DNA of 64,000 nucleotides, taken from positions 1-64,000 of the forward strand of contig NZ_NPJA01000051.1 in assembly GCF_002251295.1 (NCBI RefSeq), given 5' to 3'. A program made the position numbers and the translations under genes. The notes beneath the pieces are model-generated. The model searched no databases, was not told the DNA's origin, and saw nothing but the letters and a program-made list of their open reading frames with translations. The DNA is from Prevotella sp. P5-50. GTDB lineage: Bacteria > Bacteroidota > Bacteroidia > Bacteroidales > Bacteroidaceae. Shown here in pieces: positions 38,323 through 47,468 of the stretch. How positions within the stretch are numbered: position 1 is the first letter of the stretch; every line of letters starts with the position of its first letter.

Positions 38323-40341
38323 ATGCCGCACGCTACATGGATATGGTATCCTGGTGATTTTGAAGTGTGGCTCGGCAATCAATTCAATAACCGGCGAACA
38401 GAACGGGGGGCTATGTTTCCTCCGTTCTGGAAGCAGGATTCCCATTGGCCCACGGTAGAGTTTTCCACTACTGTAGAGTTGGCGGAGGCAGAAACCATCC
38501 ACATCAAGGCCGAAGGACTGTTCAACTTCATGCTCGATGGCAAATTGCAGTTTGGCATGCCTGATGAATTTCTGATTCCGGCAGGAGCCCACCGACTGAA
38601 TTTCAAGGTGTGGAATCAATCTACCCCACCCGCACTCTTCATCAAAGGTATGACCATACACAGCAATTCATCATGGTTGGCTACCTATGAAGATAAGATA
38701 TGGATTGATGAAAACGGAGTAGCTCACGGTTCTGGAATCTATGTTCCGGCTGCGCAATGGAACTTTGACCGCATGGACACTCCACCGTCTGCCTACCGTC
38801 TGCCTACACTACGACAAGAACCTGTAGCACAAGAAAGTATTGGCGAAGGCATGCTCTACGACTTCGGACGGGAAACTTTCGGCTACGTCCGTCTGTCTGG
38901 ACTGGTTGGTGTGGCACATCTATACTATGGTGAGAGTCGTGAGGAAGCACTCGACAAAGACCACTGCGAAACGCTCGACATTGTATCGCCCCATCAAGAA
39001 CTGGGTAGCAAGGCTTTCCGCTATGTCTATGTGGAAACTGCAGACAATAGCCATTACGACAGTTTATCGATGGACTATGAATATGCGCCGTATGACGAAA
39101 GCCACAGCGGTACATTCGCTTGTTCCGACAAACTGCTCAACAAGATATGGGAAGTGGGCGCTTACACGATGGATCTCACCACACGAGAATTTTTCTTGGA
39201 TGGTATCAAACGCGACCGATGGACATGGTCGGGCGATGCCATACAGTCTTATCTGATGAACTATTATCTGCGTTTCGACACCGAATGTGTGAAGCGCACC
39301 ATCCGTCAGTTACGGGGCAAAGACCCTGTCACTGCACACATCAATACCATTATGGACTACACCTTCTATTGGTTTAAGTCCATTCTCGACTATTACCAAT
39401 ATACGGGCGACCTCACTTTCATCAGCGAGATGTATCCGAAGATGTGCACACTCATGGACTATGTTTTAGAGCGTACCAATAGCGATGGACTGGTGGAAGG
39501 CAAGGCTGACGACTGGATTTTTGTAGATTGGGTGGATTTCCCCATGCACAAACGAGGGGTATTGGCTTTCGAACAGATATTGTTCTACAAGGCTCTGATG
39601 ACCATGCACACCTGTGCTACTCTACTCCATCAGACAGACCCCTATCAGCAACTGGCTGAAAATGTAATCGGCAAGACGCGAAAACTCTTATGGAACGATG
39701 ATCGGCAGGCTTGGGAACATGCCATTGAAGAAGGCGAGATAAACCATCAGATTACGAAGTTTCCCAATATGTTTGCCATTCTCTACGATATTGTAGATGA
39801 TGCTACGAAGCGCAATATCGTGGACAGCGTGATGGAAAACAATAAAATAGATCCTATCACCACACCCTATATGCGCTTTTACGAACTGGAGGCACTGTGC
39901 ATGATGGGCAGGCAAACACAGGTTTTACAAGAGATACGCAACTACTGGGGTGGTATGCTTCGAGAAGGTGCCACTTCGTTTTGGGAAAAATACATTCCTT
40001 CTGAACAAGGCACAGAACATCTGGCAATGTATGGTCGCCCTTACGGTAAGAGTCTGTGTCATGCTTGGGGAGCGTCGCCGGTCTATCTGTTAGGGCGTTA
40101 TTTTCTCGGCATACAGCCCACCCAACCGGGTTATGCGACATGGGAAGCACGCCCCAACTTGGCTGATTTGGAATGGATGGAGGGTCGCGTGCCCACGCCA
40201 AATGGCGTTATTCATATCCGGATGGAACGCCATTATGTCTGCATCAGAAGTGATGAAGGACGCGGGCGACTATACCTTGGCAACCGATGCTTCGACATCG
40301 AACCCAATACGGATTACCACATTCCCATCACATCTGTTTGA
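38323..40341 (+). CDS. GH78 alpha-L-rhamnosidase-like enzyme, no signal peptide
   Basis: A 672-residue protein with the GH78 pattern: beta-sandwich N-terminal region, then an (alpha/alpha)6 barrel with EFFLDGIKRDRWTWSGDA, which contains the conserved Asp/Arg catalytic region, and WGASPVYLLGRYFLG near the C terminus. ATG 38323 (MPHATWIWYPGDFE) fits known family starts and lies 4 nt after the MFS stop; ATGs at 38302 and 38308 overlap the MFS gene and are less likely. None gives a signal peptide, so it should act in the cytoplasm on an imported rhamnoside. This matches the transporter beside it. Confidence 0.86.
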   Translation: MPHATWIWYPGDFEVWLGNQFNNRRTERGAMFPPFWKQDSHWPTVEFSTTVELAEAETIHIKAEGLFNFMLDGKLQFGMPDEFLIPAGAHRLNFKVWNQSTPPALFIKGMTIHSNSSWLATYEDKIWIDENGVAHGSGIYVPAAQWNFDRMDTPPSAYRLPTLRQEPVAQESIGEGMLYDFGRETFGYVRLSGLVGVAHLYYGESREEALDKDHCETLDIVSPHQELGSKAFRYVYVETADNSHYDSLSMDYEYAPYDESHSGTFACSDKLLNKIWEVGAYTMDLTTREFFLDGIKRDRWTWSGDAIQSYLMNYYLRFDTECVKRTIRQLRGKDPVTAHINTIMDYTFYWFKSILDYYQYTGDLTFISEMYPKMCTLMDYVLERTNSDGLVEGKADDWIFVDWVDFPMHKRGVLAFEQILFYKALMTMHTCATLLHQTDPYQQLAENVIGKTRKLLWNDDRQAWEHAIEEGEINHQITKFPNMFAILYDIVDDATKRNIVDSVMENNKIDPITTPYMRFYELEALCMMGRQTQVLQEIRNYWGGMLREGATSFWEKYIPSEQGTEHLAMYGRPYGKSLCHAWGASPVYLLGRYFLGIQPTQPGYATWEARPNLADLEWMEGRVPTPNGVIHIRMERHYVCIRSDEGRGRLYLGNRCFDIEPNTDYHIPITSV

Positions 40342-40353
40342 TAACAGCAAAGC

Positions 40354-40391
40354 AATCCCACCCATCGGCCATCATACCGAAAGGTGGGATT
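40354..40391 (+). terminator. Terminator of the sugar operon
   Basis: A 9-bp stem (AATCCCACC with GGTGGGATT) with an inner TCGG/CCGA stem, 12 nt after the GH78 stop. T-tract is weak. Confidence 0.6.
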
Positions 40392-40548
40392 GACTTATAC
40401 TTATAGACTACCAAAAAATTAAGTTTTCACATAATCTTCGTGTGTTTAAATGATATGAGTTAATTATGACTGCAAAATTAGCAAAAAACGATAGCGAAAG
40501 CAAATCTATACATACCCCATAACTACCCTATCAATATTGTTTGGGGCA

Positions 40549-40636
40549 GCAAATCAATTTGTTTTCCTCAGCAAATCAATTTGTTTTCCTCAGCAAATCA
40601 ATTTGTTTTCCTCAGCAAATCAATTTGATTTGCTCA
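40549..40636. repeat. Four tandem 22-bp units
   Basis: Four contiguous copies of a 22-bp unit beginning GCAAATCAATTTGTTTTCCT. The first three are identical; the last ends in GATTTGCTCA. Confidence 0.92.
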
Positions 40637-40728
40637 CCCACACACCATCTAAAGCGCACCAACAGCCTTTGTCTCTGCTTGTTACACATGTTCTGCAACC
40701 TATTGGCAAATATCACTTATACTTGTGT

Positions 40729-40797
40729 CAGACGTTGGATCATACTTTTGTCAAATGTTGGGCAATACCCGTGGCTAACATTGGGCAATACCCTTGT
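40729..40797. repeat. Three diverged 23-bp units (same family as 7573-7778)
   Basis: Three 23-bp units of the form CAGACGTTGGATCATACTTTTGT, with a partial unit on each side (CAAACGTTAT follows). They share the CAAACGTTGG core and period of the array at 7573-7778. Confidence 0.8.
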
Positions 40798-40898
40798 CAA
40801 ACGTTATCAAAAGAAAATTGCTCAGTTTATTTCTGAGCAATATTCTTAATTCTTGATGGCTATATATGAGCATCGCGCATACGCTTACCATTTGGTAG

Positions 40899-40947
40899 TC
40901 GAGTGATCGAATATTTTTTAAAAATCGAATTTTATGGGTCTCCGCCT
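40899..40947. repeat. Dispersed 48-bp repeat, copy B
   Basis: Matches copy A at 25081-25128 with a few substitutions and 1-2 nt indels: TCGAGTGATCGAATATTTT, then an A-tract, TCGAATT and a final CCGCCT. Confidence 0.75.
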
Positions 40948-40985
40948 GCGCGTTACTGATTTGATGTCAAAGAGTCGCTTCAAGA

Positions 40986-41750
40986 CTATTGGTCGGGATT
41001 TTCCACATAGCCCTGATATTCTGGAGTCAATGACGACATCACCGAATCATAGGCCTGGTGCATCGTGGCTTGAATATTCTGAGAACCCTGTCCAATAGGA
41101 TAAATGGGCTGATGGATAGTGAGTTTGAGCGGATGCCATGTAGCAAAATGACAATCTTTCATGCGAGGCATGACATTGAAAGAACCATTGATAGTCAGCG
41201 GAACTACTGGCAACTGGAGTTCATCAGCCAATGCAAATGCACCTTTCTTAAACTTACCCATGTGTCCGGTGAAGCTACGCGCACCTTCAGGGAATACCAC
41301 AACACTACAATTGCCATGCTGCAAGGTTTCGCGTGCTTTGTCGTAGGTGGCTTTCACATGACTCGGACCGCGCTTATCTACAAAGATTTGGTGAGACTTT
41401 CTGCAGGCATAGCCCACAAAAGGAATGCGGCCCAACTGATATTTCATCATCCATTTGAAATTACGACCGAGGAAGCCATAGATGAGGAAAATGTCGAAAG
41501 CACCCTGATGGTTGGCAACAAAAACATACGACTGGTTGGGTTCCAAGTGCTCACGTCCCTCTATAGTGACGGGCAACAGGAATATGCGGGCAATGACTTT
41601 TGCCCACCAGCGACCGGGGTAATAGCCCCAATAGTGACCATTGCCTAATGTGCAACCTACGCCAACAAGGAATGCTGTCCATATAGTCATCAGCACAGTA
41701 ACGGGAAGTGCTACCAGGATTTGGTATATACGATAAAGGTATTTCATCAT
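40986..41750 (-). CDS. plsC: 1-acyl-glycerol-3-phosphate acyltransferase (PlsC family)
   Basis: A 254-residue inner-membrane protein with an N-terminal hydrophobic helix. The acyltransferase motifs are NHQGAFD (HX4D) near residue 80 and FPEGARSFTG, which binds the glycerol phosphate. It adds the second acyl chain in phosphatidic acid synthesis. Translation starts at one of two consecutive ATGs (41750 or 41747), directly next to the phosphoesterase gene's stop. Confidence 0.93.
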   Translation of the reverse strand: MMKYLYRIYQILVALPVTVLMTIWTAFLVGVGCTLGNGHYWGYYPGRWWAKVIARIFLLPVTIEGREHLEPNQSYVFVANHQGAFDIFLIYGFLGRNFKWMMKYQLGRIPFVGYACRKSHQIFVDKRGPSHVKATYDKARETLQHGNCSVVVFPEGARSFTGHMGKFKKGAFALADELQLPVVPLTINGSFNVMPRMKDCHFATWHPLKLTIHQPIYPIGQGSQNIQATMHQAYDSVMSSLTPEYQGYVENPDQ

Positions 41751-42713
41751 TTATAGTGTTTTCTTTAATGTGATTACTACTATTTCGCCTGATATGCCAA
41801 GGCGGAAAGGAATGAGTCCGCCAAGTCCTGTGGATACAAACAAGTGGCGACGGCCTTCATGGTAAAGACCTCCCCACTCATCGTATGTGAAGGATACAGG
41901 TGACCACCCGAACAGTCGGAGTTGACCGCCATGGGTGTGTCCGCTAAGGGTCAGTTGTGCCCATGATTCGGGCAGTATGCGCGCGCGCCAAGCCGACGGG
42001 TCGTGCTCGAGCATAACAACAAATGCACTGCGCTGCAGTCCAGCGAGTGTCTTGCCTACATCGCCACGATGGGGCATGCGCTTGGCAACACCCCAATTTT
42101 CCATTCCTGCAACGATAAGCGAATCGCTGCCACGACGTATCGTGCGGTGTTCGTTCAGCAACAGTTGCCATCCGGCACGGCGCTCGTATTCGCAGGTCAA
42201 CCGGCAGTTGGCGGCTTTTGTTGCCGAATCTGCCTTTTGATAAACAGCATAGTCGTGATTGCCCAAAACCGAATAGACACCATCGGGAGCCTTCAGTCGC
42301 GAGAGCTGGGCAAGATGTTCGGGGAGTTCGTGTGATTCGATATTTTGCAAATCACCCGTAAACACGATCATGTCGGCTCGTTGATTCATGATACTGTCCA
42401 CCGCTCGTTGAAGCATGGCTTTGCGCCAACCCGTCATCGTTCCGACATGGGCATCGGAAAACTGCACGATGCGATAGCCGTCAAAGGCCTGGGGAAGGTC
42501 GGAACAGACTATCGTCACAGGACGTACTGTCAATTGTTGCGAACCAAATGTCCAGCCATAAGCAGTCAAGAGGATGATCACTGCCGCACCGACGACGCCT
42601 ATCTTGCATCGCCAGCGTCGTGGCAACAGCCAGCGGCAGACGCCATAACACAGCAAAGGTGCAATGACGAAACCTATCAGCAGGAATATCCCATTAACGT
42701 ATTGAACCATCAT
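41751..42713 (-). CDS. Membrane-anchored calcineurin-like metallophosphoesterase
   Basis: A 320-residue protein with two N-terminal membrane helices (about 5-27 and 37-55) and a phosphoesterase domain. Metal-binding motifs run in order: FSDAHVG, FTGDLQN, GNHD, EHDP and SGHTHGGQ. YkuE and the lipid A pyrophosphatase LpxG are of this layout, so a role in envelope lipid metabolism is possible but not shown. The ATG overlaps the stop of the upstream gene (ATGA), indicating translational coupling. Confidence 0.87.
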   Translation of the reverse strand: MMVQYVNGIFLLIGFVIAPLLCYGVCRWLLPRRWRCKIGVVGAAVIILLTAYGWTFGSQQLTVRPVTIVCSDLPQAFDGYRIVQFSDAHVGTMTGWRKAMLQRAVDSIMNQRADMIVFTGDLQNIESHELPEHLAQLSRLKAPDGVYSVLGNHDYAVYQKADSATKAANCRLTCEYERRAGWQLLLNEHRTIRRGSDSLIVAGMENWGVAKRMPHRGDVGKTLAGLQRSAFVVMLEHDPSAWRARILPESWAQLTLSGHTHGGQLRLFGWSPVSFTYDEWGGLYHEGRRHLFVSTGLGGLIPFRLGISGEIVVITLKKTL

Positions 42714-43492
42714 AGATTAGAACTCAAGAATTTTCTTACTACCTCGACAGGAAGCCCACGCCTTTTGGCATAGTCAGTCAACTGGTCATGGCCTATACGT
42801 CCTATAGAGAAATAATGTGCTTGGGGCAGGGAAATCATCAGTCCGCTTACACTGGCATGGGGCTTCATCGCCCCACTCTCTGTCAGTCGGATGCCTATCT
42901 GCTTGAGGTCTATCATTTCGTCCAACACGAAATTGACACTCGTGTCAGGCAATGACGGATAGCCGATAGCCGGACGAATACCTACAAAACGCTCGGCATG
43001 AAGTTCGTCTATCGACAATTGTTCGTCGGGAGCATAGCCCCAATAGGTGCGTCTTACCGACTCGTGCATCTTCTCGGCAGCAGCCTCAGCCAATCGGTCA
43101 GCCAACAACTGCACCATCATTTTCATATAAGGATCGGTATCGAAATCACGCTCTAAACCATGGTCAACACTGGTGGCAAAGACACCAATACGGTCTTTCA
43201 CCCCAGACGAAGACGGACGGATAAAATCGGAAAGACACAGACAATCGCCCGACTGCTGTCGCAATAATGGGATACGATGACCTCCTGCCATGATGTCATC
43301 GCCATCGGCATTGGCTTCCAACAGTTCAAAGAGCGCATAGACCTGATACTTTCCGTTGAGTTCTGCCAACACGGCTTCGGCATCCTTGCGTTGCCGCTGT
43401 TGAGCCTCAGCATCGCGCAACTGCCATGCATAATAGAAATAAATCCAATTGATGTATGGCACCAACTCACTTATCTCGTAGGTCAGCTTCAT
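42710..43492 (-). CDS. Stand-alone methionine synthase activation domain
   Basis: A 260-residue protein corresponding to the C-terminal reactivation domain of B12-dependent methionine synthase (MetH). Family motifs are ERFVGIRPAIGYPSLPD (RPAxGYPxxPD), which contacts S-adenosylmethionine, and GAMKPHASVSGLMISLPQA with YFSIGRIG. The B12-, folate- and homocysteine-binding modules are absent, so this subunit would work with a separate MetH. It overlaps both neighbours by 4 nt (ATGA), so it is translationally coupled in the run with pyrC. Confidence 0.9.
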   Translation of the reverse strand: MKLTYEISELVPYINWIYFYYAWQLRDAEAQQRQRKDAEAVLAELNGKYQVYALFELLEANADGDDIMAGGHRIPLLRQQSGDCLCLSDFIRPSSSGVKDRIGVFATSVDHGLERDFDTDPYMKMMVQLLADRLAEAAAEKMHESVRRTYWGYAPDEQLSIDELHAERFVGIRPAIGYPSLPDTSVNFVLDEMIDLKQIGIRLTESGAMKPHASVSGLMISLPQAHYFSIGRIGHDQLTDYAKRRGLPVEVVRKFLSSNL

Positions 43493-44811
43493 CGGAATGC
43501 AATCTCTTCTCCTATATAATCTGTATCAACCTTACCGTTGGCATACACCGTATGACCATTGCACAGGGTGCGTTCCACCTGCCAGAGATAGGTGTGTCCT
43601 TCCATGGGACTCCATCCACACTTGCTCTGTATGCAGTCGCGAGTCACCGTCCAGGCATGATCGGGACGTACCAATACCATATCGGCATGATAGCCCGGAC
43701 GCAGGAATCCACGTTGACGAACGCTGAAAAGGCGCGCAGGCTGATGACACATCAACTCCACCAGTCGGTCGATGGTGAGTATGCCTTGATTGACAAGTTC
43801 GAGCATGGTGACCAATGAGAACTGTATCATCGGCATTCCACTGGCAGCCCGTTTGCATCCGCCTTCTTTCTGACTCAACAGATGGGGCGCATGGTCTGTA
43901 CCTATAACACTGATGCGACCATCGGTCAATGCCTGTTGTAAGGCATGTCGATCGCCAACGGTTTTGATGGCTGGGTTGCACTTAATACGGGTACCAAGGG
44001 CATTGTAGTCGCGGTCACAGAAGTAAAGATGTGCCACAGTAGCCTCTGCGGTGATATGTGGATAAGCCACAGGATCGATAAGAGTCAGTTCCTTGGCTGT
44101 AGTAAGGTGTGCCACATGGAAATGAGTATCATACTTGCGAGCCAGTTCTACAGCGAGACGGGTACTCTCGTAGCACGCTTCTTCACTGCGTATCTCTGGA
44201 TGATGCGTCACTTTGGGGTCAGGCCCATAAAGGCGCTGTGCCTCCGCCATGTTACGGCCAATGATTTGCGTATCTTCACAATGTGCCATCAACGGCAACG
44301 GTGACTCTGCAAAAATGCGCTCCAAGGCCGCCCGCTTATCTACCAACATATTACCGGTAGAAGAACCCATGAAGAGTTTGATACCCGGTATGCGGTGGAT
44401 ATCGAGCGAACTGAAAGTATCTACATTGTCGTTGGTAGCACCATAGAAGAAGCTGTAATTGACATGGCTTTCTTTACTGGCGCGTGCAAACTTATCGGCA
44501 AGAGCCTCTGGTGTGGTGGTCTGCGGAACGGTGTTAGGCATGTCGAAAAACGAAGTAACACCTCCGGCTGCAGCGGCACGGCTCTCACTGTCGATATCTG
44601 CCTTGTCGGTCAGTCCGGGTTCACGAAAATGCACATGGTCGTCAATGACACCTGGTAATACGTAGCATCCCGAAGCATCGATACACTCGTCATACGATGC
44701 TTCGGGATGATGGTCTGTCACTTCAAGGATGCGCCCGTCGCTGATGATGATATCAGCATCAAATACGCGTCCTTCATTAACAATGGTTCCTCCTGATATG
44801 ATTGTTTTCAT
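43489..44811 (-). CDS. pyrC: Dihydroorotase
   Basis: A 440-residue amidohydrolase that makes dihydroorotate in pyrimidine synthesis. Metal and catalytic motifs: DDHVHFREPG near residue 57, the Lys in PGIKLFMGSSTGN (usually carboxylated), MAHCED, and GTDHAPH. The length and motif set fit the type I (class) dihydroorotase. It is the first of four tightly packed minus-strand genes; a DUF4369 lipoprotein gene lies 4 nt upstream. Confidence 0.94.
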   Translation of the reverse strand: MKTIISGGTIVNEGRVFDADIIISDGRILEVTDHHPEASYDECIDASGCYVLPGVIDDHVHFREPGLTDKADIDSESRAAAAGGVTSFFDMPNTVPQTTTPEALADKFARASKESHVNYSFFYGATNDNVDTFSSLDIHRIPGIKLFMGSSTGNMLVDKRAALERIFAESPLPLMAHCEDTQIIGRNMAEAQRLYGPDPKVTHHPEIRSEEACYESTRLAVELARKYDTHFHVAHLTTAKELTLIDPVAYPHITAEATVAHLYFCDRDYNALGTRIKCNPAIKTVGDRHALQQALTDGRISVIGTDHAPHLLSQKEGGCKRAASGMPMIQFSLVTMLELVNQGILTIDRLVELMCHQPARLFSVRQRGFLRPGYHADMVLVRPDHAWTVTRDCIQSKCGWSPMEGHTYLWQVERTLCNGHTVYANGKVDTDYIGEEIAFR

Positions 44812-44815
44812 ACTG

Positions 44816-45586
44816 TTACTTTTGTGGCACAGTAGTCAGCCGTGCTGACGGTTGCTGCGATGCAGGAGGGGCTGGAGGAGTTGGCGCTTCTTCCAGTCCA
44901 TTCATGCGCTGCTCGTTTTCCTGTGCGGTCTTATAGTAGTTCTTGACATAAGGATCTTCCTTGAAAACCTTTGTGGCTTTCGACATCAAGTCTTCAATCT
45001 GCGGGGTAAGGATAGGATAACGATACTGGCTGGTAATCATCATAAACACACCAGGACCCAGCACATTATCGAAGTTAGCCTCTATGAATTTGGTGACAAG
45101 ACGGTCTTCGTCGCTGGCTATCTTGGCGGCTTCTACCGATAGTTGCTCATTGATCGCAGCCTCGTCTATGCCGTCAAGCAACATCTGACTCTGCTTGTGC
45201 GAGAGCTCGTTCATCTGGTTTGACAAGCGGTTGTGTTCTTCTATAAACACATAAAGTGAATCGTTGAGCGGAGTGCCACTTACGATCTGGCGACCAGCCT
45301 CAATCTTCACTACGATGTCGCCCTTCTCCAGTACGATGGGCATCACACTCTCATCGTCCATATACAGACTGGCCATGCGAATACTGTCGAGTGTACCCGA
45401 GAAGTGAAATTCACCATGTACCACCTCACACGAGTCGAGATTTTTCAGTTGATTGTTCTTGATAGCTTTCAGATAAAGTTTACTGCCATCAAGGGCGGTA
45501 ATCGACGATGAACCTTCCACATTATACGATCCGACACACGAAGTAAGTGCGGCCGCAAGAGCAAGAGTATATAGAATTTTCTTCAT
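44816..45586 (-). CDS. DUF4369-type lipoprotein
   Basis: A 256-residue lipoprotein (signal ending in LTSC). The N-terminal ~100 residues (LDGSKLYLKAIKNN, VVHGEFHFSGTLDS, MPIVLEKGDIVVKI, SGTPLNDSLYVF) match the DUF4369 domain, often found at the start of Bacteroidota periplasmic thioredoxin-like proteins. No thioredoxin CxxC is present here. A helical middle and a Pro/Gln-rich tail follow. The first in-frame TTG is two codons upstream of the ATG chosen. Confidence 0.8.
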   Translation of the reverse strand: MKKILYTLALAAALTSCVGSYNVEGSSSITALDGSKLYLKAIKNNQLKNLDSCEVVHGEFHFSGTLDSIRMASLYMDDESVMPIVLEKGDIVVKIEAGRQIVSGTPLNDSLYVFIEEHNRLSNQMNELSHKQSQMLLDGIDEAAINEQLSVEAAKIASDEDRLVTKFIEANFDNVLGPGVFMMITSQYRYPILTPQIEDLMSKATKVFKEDPYVKNYYKTAQENEQRMNGLEEAPTPPAPPASQQPSARLTTVPQK

Positions 45587-45674
45587 AGACAATTTCGTTT
45601 GTTGCTACAAAAGTACTACGATGGTATGAAAACACGGAATATTTTTGCGCAATTTAATATATTTGTGCAAATAT

Positions 45675-46076
45675 TTAGAGTTTTTTTGCCTCTTTTTCCA
45701 GTTCGTGAGCTATTCTATGGGTTGTATAGAGTTGCAGTATGGCACCCAAAAGCACCAAAACAATCCAGTTGTTGTGCACATATTGCAAATAGACCAGGAA
45801 ATCGAGACCGAGGAAATTGGAATTATTCGCCAACATCATCAAGCCTGCCAACAAAAACAGCACATCGCTGATGAGCATGATGCGGCGAAGGCGGCGCACA
45901 GTGATATTGGTTCCGTCATAACGCTGCTGCATCTGCATCGCAGCATACAAAAGTGCACCGGGGGCAAAGGCATAAGCCGCCCACGGCTGCAAAAAAAGGC
46001 TGGCGCCAGCGCCAACCACCATCAGCATACCACCTGCCAAAAGGAGGTAGCTCTCTATCTTATTCAGTTGTCTCAT
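45675..46076 (-). CDS. Small four-helix membrane protein
   Basis: A 133-residue protein with four predicted membrane helices and a basic tail (HELEKEAKKL). I do not recognise an enzyme motif. Its ATG at 46076 overlaps the end of the DivIC-like gene by 17 nt, so the two are cotranscribed and probably coupled. Confidence 0.75.
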   Translation of the reverse strand: MRQLNKIESYLLLAGGMLMVVGAGASLFLQPWAAYAFAPGALLYAAMQMQQRYDGTNITVRRLRRIMLISDVLFLLAGLMMLANNSNFLGLDFLVYLQYVHNNWIVLVLLGAILQLYTTHRIAHELEKEAKKL

Positions 46077-46413
46077 TATTACTATTAAATGGTGATTGCG
46101 TCCGCGGATCGTCACTCAACACAAAGATATCCTCATCGTCAGCCTTCATAAAATAGCGTTCACGGGCTATCTTTCTCATTGCATTAGGGTCACTGTCCAA
46201 CAGGCGTATCTGCATCTGGTCATTATTATATCGGTCAGTATATTCTTTGATTTCGTCTTTCAGTTCAACGATACGGCGTTTATTGCGGTGAACATTCCAC
46301 AAACTATTCTCGCCGACGACACCCAGCAATAGTATTGCGACTATCGTTACGATGCCGTATTTCAACCACTTACGGTGGTACAAACTGATCATTATCTCTT
46401 TCAGATGCTTCAT
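46060..46413 (-). CDS. Septum formation initiator (DivIC/FtsB-like)
   Basis: A 117-residue single-pass membrane protein: short cytoplasmic start, membrane helix at about 17-35, then a coiled coil (RIVELKDEIKEYTDRYNNDQ region) and the family tail DPNAMRKIARERYFMKADDEDIFVL. This is the FtsB/DivIC pattern, which stabilises the division complex with FtsL and FtsQ. A start at the internal ATG (46392) is also possible. It marks the left edge of the accessory island. Confidence 0.85.
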   Translation of the reverse strand: MKHLKEIMISLYHRKWLKYGIVTIVAILLLGVVGENSLWNVHRNKRRIVELKDEIKEYTDRYNNDQMQIRLLDSDPNAMRKIARERYFMKADDEDIFVLSDDPRTQSPFNSNNETTE

Positions 46414-46901
46414 CGGGAGGCAAAGTTACGAAAAAAAGTTGTAACTGATTACAGATTTTAGAAGATTAACGTATTTCCTCCTAAAATATCCGTAAACCCA
46501 TCCCACTGCACTGCTCGATATAAGTGTTGGCGTCCCCCCTGTGGAGATTATAGAGAAGGAGTAGAGGGGAATGGAAAGGCATAGGCATGGCTTGCACCAT
46601 TTGTTACTTGTTACTTGTTACTTGTTGATTTATCGAGCTATATTTGGCTGGTTCGTATATTTTCGCTGTCTTTACCCCAAATGATAGAATATATGAAGAA
46701 ACTACTATGTATTATTGCGTTGGCATTGGATGTCCTGATCCGCTTGGCTGGTATAGAGACAAACCTGAAGACAAACGCTTTTATGCGACTTGTTGTATTG
46801 AGTCCGAACCTCTTTACGTCAAAGTCTTTGGATAATGGTCTTGTAGAAGTTACGTCAATGACCTCTTGACATGTTGGGGGTGATGCCATGGACCAGTCCC
46901 C
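46414..46901. other. Left junction of the accessory island
   Basis: No credible gene. It contains four copies of a 7-bp unit TTGTTAC (46601-46628) and several overlapping short frames; one (46693-46869) begins with a lipoprotein-like start but has no recognisable body. It looks like decayed DNA. Confidence 0.5.
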
Positions 46902-47414
46902 GTGACACGACGCGTTGCTATCGGGTTAAAAAATACAGTATGTTGCAATATGTGTATTTTCACTGACGGCTACAAAGGAGAGTTAAGAGTTAGTAGTACA
47001 AGAGAACTGTATCAAAGAGATATGGAACTGTTTAGCATGTTCAACCCTGCAAAACAAATCCATTTGATGCAGCAACTGTGCAACTCTTCACTTTCGGAGC
47101 ATCAATTTTGCCAGATTCTTGGTTGTATGCGTCTTTATCAGTATCTACCCATGAGACTGCAAAGGGATATACCACGTTTATTAATTACTGATACACAGAT
47201 TAACAACGTGGCAAAGTCCTATATCTCAGATGAAGACTTTGGGAGCTATGGAACAGATATAAATATGTGGAACTTTTATAACCTTCTTACAGGTGCAAAT
47301 AAATCCTCATATATTGATATGTTCTTAGACCGCTCACTTAATGCTTCAGAGATTGCTATGGGTATTAACGGAGCACTACACGGAGAAGAGCGTTATAAAT
47401 GGTTCATTGATTAA
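46902..47414 (+). pseudogene. 5'-truncated DUF3871-like mobile-element gene
   Basis: The frame encodes up to 170 residues. It has the pattern of the C-terminal half of DUF3871-like proteins, found on Bacteroidales conjugative and other mobile elements: NMCIFTDGYKGELRV, then NMWNFYNLLTGANKSSYID and FLDRSLNASEIAMGI. The N-terminal half is missing and the first residues do not look like a natural start. I infer a remnant of an element that once inserted here. The family name is from memory of motif pattern. Confidence 0.6.
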
Positions 47415-47468
47415 CTAACTTGAGGAATATCTCAGAAATGAGGTGTTCCCCTTAAATTTGGAAAGATT

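Larger units (their letters stand above)
40392..40985. other. Repeat-rich gap between convergent genes
   Basis: About 590 nt with no gene. It contains the 22-bp array (40549-40636), a short 23-bp array (40729-40797) related to 7573-7778, and the dispersed repeat at 40899-40947. Frames across the first array are translations of the repeat. Confidence 0.75.

Noticed and set aside
46615..46869. Lipoprotein-like frame beginning near 46693
   Set aside because: Only the first residues resemble an export signal, with no Cys at the right place; the body is unrecognisable and the area looks decayed.
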